Below are positions 31,364 through 38,897 of a DNA stretch of 38,897 bases, in pieces (position 1 is the first letter of the stretch; each line of letters opens with the position of its first letter). Source of the DNA: Aphodoplasma sp045592745. Lineage in GTDB: Bacteria > Bacillota > Clostridia > UBA1381 > UMGS1253. Made by a program: the position numbers and the translations under genes. The stretch covers positions 1 to 38,897 of the forward strand of contig JAZNVH010000027.1 in NCBI GenBank assembly GCA_045592745.1, written 5' to 3'. Under the pieces are notes generated by a model that saw nothing but the letters and a program-made list of their open reading frames with translations, was not told the DNA's origin and searched no databases.

Positions 31364-32230
31364 TTAGAATGGGATAAGCTCGTCATTCATCGGTGCACCG
31401 TATTCACTTACGCCGAATACTTCTGCAAACAATGTAGCCTTACCCTTTTCTTCGCCGTAACGTTCGATAAGCTTGTCACGATGTGCAACAGCGGGTTTTG
31501 CCTCTCTGTACTCTGACTGAGCACCAATAAGGTTTTTAGCGAGGAATTCTTCATCAATCGGTGTGCCATCGCGCGGGATTCTTGGCTCATGAAGCCACTC
31601 AAGACGCTCAGCAGGATCTGTCGGAACCTGATCAAGTGTACCCTTTGTATAAGGAAGCCACTCAAACACCTGTGATTCATGAAGTGCAAGAATCTTGAAC
31701 TTGTCGTCGATAACGTCGTCAATACTTACCGCTACATCTGCCTTAAACGGCGGGTTCTGGAAATGATCGTAAAAATACAAAATTGTAGGAGTCTTTTCCA
31801 TAGCCGGAACATCGGGGCAGTAGTGCGGAACTATCAAAAGATAGGAAGCATCCTGTACGAGAAGTGATGCATTTCTGTGGTCTGCATGATAGTCATTAGG
31901 ACGGCTGCAGAAGATAATGTCGGGGTTGAATTTACGGATTTCGCGAACAAGTCTTGCTCTTGTTTCAAGGTCTGCATAAAGCTCGCAGTCCTCTGAATCC
32001 TGCCATACATCGTACTCGATGCCTGCAAATTTTGCAACTGCAAGTGACTCGCCGCGACGACGGTCTCTTATTTCTGTTGGCGAAAGCTCATGGTGTCCGC
32101 CACTACCATTAACCATTGCAAGAAACTTTACCTTATGGCCTGCTCTTGCATACTTTAGTGCCAAACCGCCGCAACGAAAATCGCAATCGTCCGGATGGGC
32201 ACCAATCATCATAGCTCTTATCTGTTTCAT
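31364..32230 (-). CDS. PIG-L family (LmbE-like) zinc deacetylase, 288 aa
   Basis: Zinc-dependent N-deacetylase family acting on N-acetyl-sugar derivatives. AHPDD (11-15) and the second zinc motif HADH (115-118) are present, supplying the His-Asp and His ligands. Residues 40-120 fit the Rossmann-like LmbE core. The C-terminal part (about 185-288) is longer than in minimal LmbE. It follows the isomerase gene by 42 bp and precedes the oxidoreductase. The context suggests an amino-sugar-containing substrate, cleared of its acetyl group before or after oxidation. Confidence 0.92.
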   Translation of the reverse strand: MKQIRAMMIGAHPDDCDFRCGGLALKYARAGHKVKFLAMVNGSGGHHELSPTEIRDRRRGESLAVAKFAGIEYDVWQDSEDCELYADLETRARLVREIRKFNPDIIFCSRPNDYHADHRNASLLVQDASYLLIVPHYCPDVPAMEKTPTILYFYDHFQNPPFKADVAVSIDDVIDDKFKILALHESQVFEWLPYTKGTLDQVPTDPAERLEWLHEPRIPRDGTPIDEEFLAKNLIGAQSEYREAKPAVAHRDKLIERYGEEKGKATLFAEVFGVSEYGAPMNDELIPF

Positions 32231-32272
32231 GATAATAGTTTTCCTTTCTCTATGTATATTTTAAAAAATTAA

Positions 32273-33091
32273 TTAACCAATCAAACCTTCAAGATAATTC
32301 TTGATTTTAGCAAGCTGTTCATTACGATCATCTTTGTATATTTCATACTCGATTGTAACAGCACCATCGTAGCCGATTTGTTTTAGAGTAGAAATAAATT
32401 CCGGATAGTTTACATCGCCTTCGCCTGCAGGAACTTCTACTTTTTTAAGCTCCGGAATAACGGGCTGCAAAGCATCCTTTGCATGCACGCCGCGAATGTA
32501 TGGCGCAAGGAACTTAAGAGCAGTAACGGGATGCGAACCGCGACCGTTCATAATAAGGTTTGCCGGGTCAAAGTTTATACCAATGTTATCCGCACCGATA
32601 TCTCTTATAAGATAAGCAAGAGAGAGCGGAAGCTCTTCGCCTGTTTCAAACAAGAAATACTGATTGTGCTTTTTGAGTACAGCGCATATGTGCTTTAATG
32701 TTTTTACCACGCCGATATTGTCAGGGTGGAACGGGCTGTCCGGAAGATAACCGATGTGTGTGATTATGTCGGAAACTCCAATCTTTCTTGCAAACTCTGC
32801 ACCACGCAAAATTTCGTCTGTACGCTTTGCTCTCCAATCTGATGGCACAAGACCAAGAGTGTTATATCCATTTGGATATGCCCATTCAGCAGGACCTGAC
32901 CAACCGCACCAAACAGCTGTTATGGTAAAATTAAAGTCCTTGCATGCGCGCTTTACCTTTTCAACATTTTCATCAGTGTAATTATCCATGTTCCACATGG
33001 AAAGCTGACCGTTGTCAAAGCCCTGTTCGTGTGCTTCTTTGATAGCCTCGTACAAGTCTTTGTTAACGTGAACCAAAATACCTACTTTCAT
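32273..33091 (-). CDS. Sugar phosphate isomerase/epimerase-family TIM-barrel protein, 272 aa
   Basis: A second, clearly different TIM-barrel of the xylose-isomerase-like superfamily. Probable metal ligands are Glu149 (FET), Asp175 (NFDPAN), His203 (GVHAKD) and Glu248 (IEYE), the normal E-D-H-E set. I start at ATG 33091 with GGAGG upstream; codons further out overlap that site. It lies 30 bp after the frameshifted isomerase and 42 bp before the deacetylase. It is more like hydroxypyruvate/dTagatose epimerase-type members than copies 1 and 2, but I cannot name the reaction. Confidence 0.9.
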   Translation of the reverse strand: MKVGILVHVNKDLYEAIKEAHEQGFDNGQLSMWNMDNYTDENVEKVKRACKDFNFTITAVWCGWSGPAEWAYPNGYNTLGLVPSDWRAKRTDEILRGAEFARKIGVSDIITHIGYLPDSPFHPDNIGVVKTLKHICAVLKKHNQYFLFETGEELPLSLAYLIRDIGADNIGINFDPANLIMNGRGSHPVTALKFLAPYIRGVHAKDALQPVIPELKKVEVPAGEGDVNYPEFISTLKQIGYDGAVTIEYEIYKDDRNEQLAKIKNYLEGLIG

Positions 33092-33121
33092 TGTTTGCAA
33101 CCTCCATTTGTATATCAATAA

Positions 33122-33917
33122 TTAAATAAGACCTTTTTGTTTAAGCTTGGCTGAAAGCCACTCGTATGATTTTTCAGCTCTTTCAAAAGGAATATACTCG
33201 CCTCTTTTACCAAATTCGATACTGAACACTCTTGTGTCACCCTTGCTAATAAGTGTATCAATGAGCTTGTCAGAGTCGATTTCAGCCTGCCAGATAGGTG
33301 TAAGATATCCAAGATCTGATGAATAACCCTTGAAATGAACGTACTGTGTACGATGAGGATATTTTTCTATAAGAGCAATCGGGTCAGCGTTGCCGCCCTG
33401 GGTATTGCCTGTATCAATCATCATCATATAATCATCGTTTGTGTTTTCCATAAGGAAATCAAAAACAGTTTTGCTTCCGTCAACTGTTGTTGTGTGGTCA
33501 CAGTCATGGTTGTGAAAGCCTGTTAAAAGTCCTGCTGCCTGAATCTTTTTAACAGCAGCGTTCATTTTATCCATAACCTCCTGTTGATATTCGCTGCCGT
33601 GTTCAGCCCATGGAAGCTGAGCAACGCCGCCACCTATGATTAAAACCTCGCATCCGAGCTTCTGGCAGTATTCAATAACTCTGTCGAGCTCTCCGTTCTC
33701 AATTGTAGTCCAGCCAATCATGATTGAGAAACACTCAATGCCGGCATCCTTAAGAGCCTTAACGTAGAATTCAGGGCTTAGCATCTTTAAGAGCAGCCCA
33801 TGTTGTTTCGATGCCCTGATAGCCGATATCAGCTATTCTTTTGAGAGCTTTCACCGGATCCGCCTCAAAGTCCTCTCTTACCGAGTGAGTCTGAAGCCCT
33901 ATCTTAATGTTTGACAT
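33122..33917 (-). pseudogene. Frameshifted isomerase, copy 2 of the 29337-30146 gene
   Basis: The first part (ATG 33917 with AGGAGG) reads in frame MSNIKIGLQTHSVRED... up to a TGA just after the segment ending KDAKP. The rest continues in the +1 frame from about 33784 to the stop at 33122 and matches copy 1 throughout. Restoring one frame needs the GGG run at 33774-33776 (CCC on the coding strand) to be GG; the joined protein would be 264 aa, reading KDAKPEFYVKALKDAG across the junction. All active-site residues of copy 1 are retained. The differences from copy 1 are mostly silent, so the lesion looks recent, or it is a sequencing error. It is the first gene of the operon leading to the oxidoreductase, under a consensus promoter. 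Confidence 0.8.
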
Positions 33918-33971
33918 AGTAAATCCTCCTAAAACTTACTAAATTTTGTTTGATCATTTATAATCGGTTAA

Positions 33972-34000
33972 ATTATACATTAAAGACCTTGATTTGTCAA
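33972..34000 (-). promoter_or_regulatory. Promoter of the isomerase-deacetylase-oxidoreductase operon
   Basis: On the minus strand: perfect -35 TTGACA (34000-33995), 17-bp spacer, perfect -10 TATAAT (33977-33972). The sequence between promoter and start is partly homologous to the copy 1 leader. Confidence 0.88.
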
Positions 34001-34055
34001 TGCTTTCGGGGAAAATAAATAATAAAATAATTGCAAAAAAACAAATACTTTTTGC

Positions 34056-34084
34056 TTGAAAAACAGACAGTTTCGCAGTATAAT
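34056..34084 (+). promoter_or_regulatory. Promoter of the AEC permease gene
   Basis: -35 TTGAAA (34056-34061), 17-bp spacer, -10 TATAAT (34079-34084), 22 bp ahead of the GAGGAGG site of the gene. Confidence 0.85.
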
Positions 34085-34111
34085 AAAAAGCAATGAGGAG
34101 GTAGATATAAA

Positions 34112-35056
34112 ATGGAGAGTTTGAGGTTGTCTTTTAATGCTATTGCACCGATTTTTATTTTAATAATTTTAGGATATTTCTTAAAGAGAATTAAAATCGC
34201 AGACCAAAAAAGCTTTGATGCGATGAATAAAATTGTTTTTAAGCTGTTTTTGCCGGTGCTTCTTTTTTATAATATATACAAGACAGAAAAAGGCAATATT
34301 TTTGATGCCAGGCTTGTAGCGTTTTCGGTAGTGGGCGTGATTTTGGTTTTTGTAATAGCTTACATAATAGCAATTCTTACTACAAAGGACAATTCAAGAC
34401 GCGGAGTTATGATACAGGGTTTTTTCCGTTCTAATCTTGCTATATTTGGTATGCCGATTGTAGGGTATATCTGTGGCGAGGGTTCTGGCGCTCTTACTGC
34501 ACTTGTAATTGCGGTGGTTATACCTGTGTTTAATGTGCTCGCGGTTGTAGCGCTTGAACGTTTCAGAGCAGAAGAAGGAAAGCTTGACGTTTTTAAGCTT
34601 TTAAAGGGAATAATTACAAACCCGCTTATTATAGGTTGTCTTATTGGACTTGCTTTTTTTCTTTTGGGAATAAAACTTCCGACGGCACTCGAAAAATCGG
34701 TAAAGGATATTTCATCTGTCGCAACACCGCTTGCCCTTATTGTACTTGGTTCAAAATTTGAATTTTCTGCGGTAAGAGGATGCCTCAAGGAGCTTATAGT
34801 AACTCTTGGCGCAAGACTTATCGTTATACCGTTTATCGCACTTATAGCAGCTGTGTGGCTCGGCTTTTCGGGTGAAGCACTTGCGTGCATTCTTATTACA
34901 TTTGCTTCGCCTGTTGCTACATCATCGTTTGCTATGGCGCAGCAAATGGGCGGTGATGAACAGCTTGCGGCACAGCTTGTTGTTATGTCATCGGCGTTTT
35001 GCCTGCTTACGATGTTTATATGGATTTTTTCCCTGAGCTACTTGGGTTTATTTTAA
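34112..35056 (+). CDS. AEC family (auxin efflux carrier-type) transporter, 314 aa
   Basis: Membrane permease with about ten spans in two inverted halves; the halves meet near residue 160-170 (RAEEGKLDVFKLLKG). Typical features are the N-terminal ILGYFLKR, the GFFRSNLAIFGMPI segment in the first half, and SPVATSSFAMAQQMGG in the second. Bacterial members such as MleP transport malate or other organic acids; the substrate here is not predictable. It is the first gene of a plus-strand unit with the hydrolase 40 bp downstream. Confidence 0.92.
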   Translation: MESLRLSFNAIAPIFILIILGYFLKRIKIADQKSFDAMNKIVFKLFLPVLLFYNIYKTEKGNIFDARLVAFSVVGVILVFVIAYIIAILTTKDNSRRGVMIQGFFRSNLAIFGMPIVGYICGEGSGALTALVIAVVIPVFNVLAVVALERFRAEEGKLDVFKLLKGIITNPLIIGCLIGLAFFLLGIKLPTALEKSVKDISSVATPLALIVLGSKFEFSAVRGCLKELIVTLGARLIVIPFIALIAAVWLGFSGEALACILITFASPVATSSFAMAQQMGGDEQLAAQLVVMSSAFCLLTMFIWIFSLSYLGLF

Positions 35057-35096
35057 AAACAAGCGAAAACATAATAACAACAAAAGGAGTATCAAA

Positions 35097-35966
35097 ATGC
35101 ACGATGTAAAAATAACAGATGTACGCTCGCTCGGCGGCGACAGCGCATTTTTGCTCGATGATGGTAAAACGTCGGTTTTGTATGATTCGGGCTTCGCGTT
35201 TACAGGCTACAGGGTGGCGGAAAACATAAAAAAAGTTCTTGGCGAAAGAAAACTCGATTATATATTTCTTACTCATTCGCACTATGACCACGCACTTGGC
35301 TCTGTCTATGTAAAAAAGATATATCCAAATGCAAAAATAGTTGCTGCTCAGTATGCGGCGACAATTTTTGCAAAGCCTTCGGCGAGAAAAGTTATGCGCG
35401 AGCTTGACAATAAATATGCACAAAAGTGCGGCGTGAGCGAGTATGAGGATTTGATTGATGAGCTTTGTGTTGATATTGCCGTAAATGACGGCGATATCAT
35501 AAGGGCGGGAGATATGGAGTTTGTGTGTATCGCACTTCCGGGGCACACAAAATGCTCTTTTGGATATTATCTCGCGGAAAACAAATTTCTGCTTGGCGCA
35601 GAAACGCTTGGCGTATACGGCGGCAAGGGTGTTGTTTTTCCTTCGTATCTTATCGGATACGAAATTACGATGAATTCAATAAAAAAGGCAGAAATGATGG
35701 ACATAAAAAGTATATTGGTGCCGCATTATGGAGTTCTTGACGGGCAGGAAGCTGCGCAATATTTAAAGAATGGCAAAATCAATGCAGAGCAAACGGCAAT
35801 GGGGATTGCAGAAATACTCAAAAACGGCGGCGGCGATGAGGATGCCAATCGTTTTTTCAAAGAGAAGTACTATCATGGATATATAGAAAAGATTTATCCC
35901 GAAGATGCGATGGAGCTTAATACAAGTATTATGATAAATATGATAAAAAATGAGCTGATATCGTGA
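35097..35966 (+). CDS. Metallo-beta-lactamase-fold hydrolase, 289 aa
   Basis: Binuclear metal hydrolase. The HxHxDH motif THSHYDHALG supplies His60, His62, Asp64 and His65; further ligands are likely His in LPGHTKCSFGYY and His in VPHYGVL. Substrates in this large family range from thioesters to lactones and phosphodiesters, and none is favoured here. Preceded by AAAAGGAG and following the AEC permease by 40 bp, it is probably in the same operon, which may mean a shared organic acid or ester substrate. No terminator is visible after it. Confidence 0.88.
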   Translation: MHDVKITDVRSLGGDSAFLLDDGKTSVLYDSGFAFTGYRVAENIKKVLGERKLDYIFLTHSHYDHALGSVYVKKIYPNAKIVAAQYAATIFAKPSARKVMRELDNKYAQKCGVSEYEDLIDELCVDIAVNDGDIIRAGDMEFVCIALPGHTKCSFGYYLAENKFLLGAETLGVYGGKGVVFPSYLIGYEITMNSIKKAEMMDIKSILVPHYGVLDGQEAAQYLKNGKINAEQTAMGIAEILKNGGGDEDANRFFKEKYYHGYIEKIYPEDAMELNTSIMINMIKNELIS

Positions 35967-36015
35967 TTGGTGACACAAAGACAAAATATAGCGAATAAAA
36001 GAGGGGCAAAAAATT

Positions 36016-36099
36016 ATGAAAGTTGCAGTAACTTATGAAAATGGGATAAACTGTGGATACAATATTTTCTTATTGACTTTTTTCCGTGGCGATATATAA
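36016..36099 (+). pseudogene. Remnant of a NifX/NifB-type (dinitrogenase FeMo-cofactor) protein N-terminus
   Basis: A ribosome binding site GAGGGG is followed by an ATG and 27 codons. The first ten residues, MKVAVTYENG, match the start of the small clostridial NifB/NifX-family proteins (MKIAVTYENG, from memory). The family is about 100-120 aa and continues with a His-containing segment; here unrelated residues follow and a TAA is reached inside the -10 of the cupin promoter. This looks like a gene cut off after its first codons. With so few residues, chance is possible, but the binding site supports a real former start. Confidence 0.4.
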
Positions 36100-36100
36100 T
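36073..36100 (+). promoter_or_regulatory. Promoter of the cupin gene
   Basis: -35 TTGACT (36073-36078), 16-bp spacer, -10 TATAAT (36095-36100). It overlaps the end of the NifX-like remnant. Confidence 0.75.
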
Positions 36101-36145
36101 TTAAAGGCTAAGACTTTTTTTGAAATGTCAGGAGGGAATGTTATT

Positions 36146-36478
36146 ATGAACAAGCCGTTTGTTTTTGCAAATGAATGCAATTTTGAAGATTTGGGAGGCG
36201 GAGTAACAAGACGTATACTCGCTTATGGTGACGATTTGATGCAGGTTGAGGTGCACTTTGAAGAAGGTGCTGTCGGCGCTATGCACAATCACGAGCATAC
36301 ACAGCTTACTCACGTGCTTGAAGGTGAGTTTGAATTTACAATCGGTGATGAGAAGAAAATTGTAAAAAAGGGAGATACGCTTTACAAGGTTCCAAACATT
36401 ATGCATGGCTGTATTTGCCTCAAAAAAGGAATTTTGCTTGATACATTTACGCCATACAGGAAAGATTTTCTTAAGTAG
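36146..36478 (+). CDS. Single-domain cupin protein, 110 aa
   Basis: Small beta-barrel protein. Cupin motif 1 is HNHEHTQLTHVLEGEFEF (from His47 on) with His47, His49, Gln53 and His56 as possible metal ligands; motif 2 is in GDTLYKVPNIMHGCIC. Functions of such cupins run from sugar isomerases to regulatory or storage proteins; none can be assigned. I start at ATG 36146 with AGGAGGG upstream; a frame from 36086 would begin before the promoter -10. It stands alone. No terminator was recognised downstream. Confidence 0.88.
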   Translation: MNKPFVFANECNFEDLGGGVTRRILAYGDDLMQVEVHFEEGAVGAMHNHEHTQLTHVLEGEFEFTIGDEKKIVKKGDTLYKVPNIMHGCICLKKGILLDTFTPYRKDFLK

Positions 36479-36568
36479 ACGGCAGACGGAAATGACAACA
36501 ATTGGGAAGAAGATTTTTTGATGCGATTTTATGTAATAAAACTGTAAAAACAAATAACAAAATTTCTA

Positions 36569-36597
36569 TTGATTATTACAAAGAAAAGAGTTATAAT
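36569..36597 (+). promoter_or_regulatory. Promoter of the large SLH gene
   Basis: -35 TTGATT (36569-36574), 17-bp spacer, perfect -10 TATAAT (36592-36597). The leader to the ATG at 36683 would be about 80 nt and holds a GAAGGAGGG site. Confidence 0.75.
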
Positions 36598-36682
36598 GTA
36601 CATGGGTATTTGTGCGAAAATGACACAATTTACTTGGTTTATGAAAATTTTTTACATACACACTCTGAAGGAGGGTAAAACA

Positions 36683-38897
36683 ATGAACATTTTAAAACGC
36701 ATGGCATCAATAGCTATTGTGGCTGTTATGGTGTTGCAAATGGCAGTATTTGCTGCTCCCGTACCGAGTGACGTAATCGGTACAGAGTACGAATCAGCCG
36801 CATCTATGCTTTGTGCATTGGACATTATGGTTGGTGATGGCTCAAACTTTAATCCTGATAACAATATTACAAGAGCTGAATTTGCTCAGATTATGATGAA
36901 GAGCCTTGCGCTTGATTCAGCAGCTGAAGCTTATCAGCCGGTAGGAATGTTTACCGATGTTTCGAAGGACAACATATTTGCTCCTGCAATTGAGCTTGGT
37001 GTTGGCATTGGCGCTATCAAAGGTTATGGCGACGGCTTATTTGGTCCTGATGATAACGTTAAGGGAACAGAAGCTGTAAAAATGATGGTTTACGCAGCAG
37101 GTCATGAAGCTGTTGCAGAAGGTAACGGCGGATATCCTGCAGGCTATATGTCAGTTGCTATGGATATCGGTATGCTTAATGGCATTTCAGGTATCGACTT
37201 TACGGTGCCGATGACAAGAGGACAAGCTGCTATTCTTTGTGCAAACACATTAAAGGTTGACATGAAGAAAAAAATTACATCGGGTGGCGAAATCCAGTAC
37301 ATCCAGAAGGAAGGTGTAAGTCTTCTTTCAGAAAAGCATGATACATATATGGCAGAGGGTATCGTTAGTGCAAATGACCTTACAGGCTTGTATGAGGCAA
37401 GCTCACTTCGTGAGGGCAGAGTGCAGATTTCCGGCGATAATGTGGGAATCTACATTGCAGGAAACACAACAATTGCCGATGCTATTGGTCAGTATGTAAA
37501 GGCGTACTATAGGTACGATAAAGAAGCTGGCGAAGGTACCATTGTTTCATATGATATAATTGCACAAAAGAATATTGTTCAAAAAACATCTCTTTCCAAT
37601 ATTGAACCAGGTTATACAAGCTCACTTGTTAAATACTGGAACGATCCTGAAAATGATATAAAGCCTGTAAAAGTTGAGATAACAACAGGAACACCTGCTG
37701 TTATATTAAATGGTGTTGCAACAAATGCCGGTCTGACAACAGTTCTTGGCAACGTAAGCCTTTTGGAGGGTGATATCACATTCATCGATTCAAAGTCAAC
37801 AAGCGGCACGCTTGGAAGCGACGGAAAAGCAGATGTAATTATTATTACAGCATATGATGTCATAGTTGTAGGCAAGGTTTCCTACGATGAAGAAAGCGGA
37901 CATTATATAGAGAGCAAAATAGGCGGCACTTACCCATTTGACCTTAGTGCCTCAGGCGTAGTGTCTTCTGTTAAGGATATGGACGGAAATGAAATGTCAC
38001 TTGATGATATTTGGTCAGGCGATATTATTACCTTTGCACAAAGTGACACCACAGGCACGCGTCAGTACGTTGACATGATTATTTCTACTGATAGTATAGT
38101 GGGTGAAATCACAGAAAAATCAGAGAAAAATGGTTATGATATAATTACTGTTAATGATACAAAGTATAAGGTTTCAAAGAAATTTAAAGCAACAAGCGGA
38201 TATATAAATAATATTAAAGTAGGAAGAGAAGCTGTTTTATATACAGATATATTTGGTAACATCGTATATGGTGCACTTATGGGTGATACAGAAAGCACTT
38301 TTGGTATCTTGACACAGTATGCTGAGGGCAAAGGTCTTGACAATTCATTAAAGCTCCGTATATATACGGATGGTGAATACGCAGATTTCTCAACAGCAAG
38401 CAAGGTTACAATAGACGGCGTAATCTGCAGAGAAACATCTGAGATGAAGGCTCGACTTGATACAGCACTTACAAATATTAAAAATGGTTTTAGAACTGAT
38501 GGAAAAGATGTTGCAGGTGTTACTTATTATTCTGAAACAACAACAGTTACACCTCTACTCTATACGCTTAACAGTGACGGTCAAATCAGTACTATTGACA
38601 CAATATATCGTGACGACAACAATGAAACGAAATATACTTTGTTTTCTGTAAAGGGTGTAAACAGTCTTGACTTTATGACTGCAAAATATAGCTCGAGCGG
38701 AATGACAATTGCATCAAAATATAGTGTAACAAAGAGCACACCTGTTATTGTATTGCCAACAGATTTTGCAGATCTTGAGTCAACAAAGAAAATAACATGG
38801 GGAACCCCGTCAAACTTGGCTGCAGATAACAATGAGGTGCAGATGTTCTCGACAGATCCAACAGTATCAAAGGCACAGTATGTTGTTTCAATGACAG
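36683..38897 (+). CDS. Large SLH-domain surface protein (3' truncated by window edge), at least 738 aa
   Basis: Open frame from ATG 36683 to the window end with no stop. The AAGGAGGG is six to eight bases upstream. A signal peptide covers about 1-25 (ending VFAAP). Three SLH repeats form the N-terminus: about 30-72 (with VGDGSNFNPDNNITRAEFAQ), about 90-140 (FTDVSKDNIFAP to KGYGDGLFGPDD) and about 150-192 (ending in MTRGQAAILCANTL). The rest (about 195 on) is beta-rich, Thr/Ser/Asp/Gly-rich, with repeated phrases such as GEITEKSEKNGYDIITVNDTKYKV, typical of S-layer proteins or large wall-anchored adhesins. It is oriented opposite in architecture to the first SLH protein (SLH at N- not C-terminus). 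Whether it is the S-layer subunit itself cannot be told from this. Confidence 0.88.
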   Translation, partial: MNILKRMASIAIVAVMVLQMAVFAAPVPSDVIGTEYESAASMLCALDIMVGDGSNFNPDNNITRAEFAQIMMKSLALDSAAEAYQPVGMFTDVSKDNIFAPAIELGVGIGAIKGYGDGLFGPDDNVKGTEAVKMMVYAAGHEAVAEGNGGYPAGYMSVAMDIGMLNGISGIDFTVPMTRGQAAILCANTLKVDMKKKITSGGEIQYIQKEGVSLLSEKHDTYMAEGIVSANDLTGLYEASSLREGRVQISGDNVGIYIAGNTTIADAIGQYVKAYYRYDKEAGEGTIVSYDIIAQKNIVQKTSLSNIEPGYTSSLVKYWNDPENDIKPVKVEITTGTPAVILNGVATNAGLTTVLGNVSLLEGDITFIDSKSTSGTLGSDGKADVIIITAYDVIVVGKVSYDEESGHYIESKIGGTYPFDLSASGVVSSVKDMDGNEMSLDDIWSGDIITFAQSDTTGTRQYVDMIISTDSIVGEITEKSEKNGYDIITVNDTKYKVSKKFKATSGYINNIKVGREAVLYTDIFGNIVYGALMGDTESTFGILTQYAEGKGLDNSLKLRIYTDGEYADFSTASKVTIDGVICRETSEMKARLDTALTNIKNGFRTDGKDVAGVTYYSETTTVTPLLYTLNSDGQISTIDTIYRDDNNETKYTLFSVKGVNSLDFMTAKYSSSGMTIASKYSVTKSTPVIVLPTDFADLESTKKITWGTPSNLAADNNEVQMFSTDPTVSKAQYVVSMT

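Noticed and set aside
33122..33784. A separate 220-aa isomerase gene starting at ATG 33784
   Set aside because: No ribosome binding site precedes that ATG, and the missing first strand and helix are encoded just upstream in the other frame, so this is the 3' part of a frameshifted gene.
33744..33794. A 14-bp near-perfect direct repeat (13 of 14 bases) flanking the frameshift site in isomerase copy 2
   Set aside because: Both copies encode the segment ALKDA in the barrel helix region; the repeat is explained by similar coding sequence and the shift is better explained by one extra base in the GGG run.

Overview
The window reads as chromosomal DNA of an anaerobic, spore-lineage Firmicute of the class Clostridia. 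It is moderately AT-rich, with strong purine-rich ribosome binding sites and consensus sigma-A promoters. It carries S-layer-homology (SLH) surface proteins, an A-type RNase P RNA, Ser46-type HPr, a SpoVM-like micro-gene and a SpoIID-domain protein. I cannot name the species.

Layout. 1-2200: tail of one secreted protein and a complete SLH-anchored protein, closed by a strong terminator. 2311-2608: two micro-genes, a 48-aa membrane protein and a 22-aa SpoVM-like peptide, behind a candidate mother-cell sigma promoter. 2723-5001 (minus): a two-permease oligosaccharide ABC importer unit; one permease has an odd ~160-residue charged helical N-terminal extension. 5585-11727: glycolysis genes pgk, tpiA, gpmI, then gyrA. 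11787-12932 (minus): AI-2E/PerM-family membrane protein. 13094-13440: rnpB. 13490-16177 (minus): argH and argG, with an ArgR-type operator at the argG promoter. 16304-23977: ruvC, then ruvA-ruvB-amidase-SpoIID protein-queA-tgt in close succession (DNA repair, wall hydrolysis, queuosine tRNA modification). 24112-29284: HPr, rplS, lepB, rbgA, a minus-strand HPr paralogue without the catalytic histidine, mtaB and a short-chain dehydrogenase. 29337-33917 (minus): two transcription units for sugar metabolism (two intact and one frameshifted TIM-barrel isomerase, PIG-L deacetylase, Gfo/Idh/MocA oxidoreductase). 34112-36478: AEC permease, metallo-beta-lactamase-fold hydrolase, a tiny NifX-like remnant and a cupin. 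36683-end: the first ~738 residues of a large SLH surface protein.

Most genes are housekeeping. The less ordinary parts are the micro-genes hidden at 2373-2608, the permease extension, the His-less HPr paralogue, the promoter buried inside a terminator arm before ruvA, and the duplicated, partly broken sugar isomerase operon. I saw no CRISPR array, tRNA gene, insertion sequence, prophage or recognised defence system. Several starts were moved inward from the longest possible frame because a ribosome binding site points to an internal codon; each entry says so.
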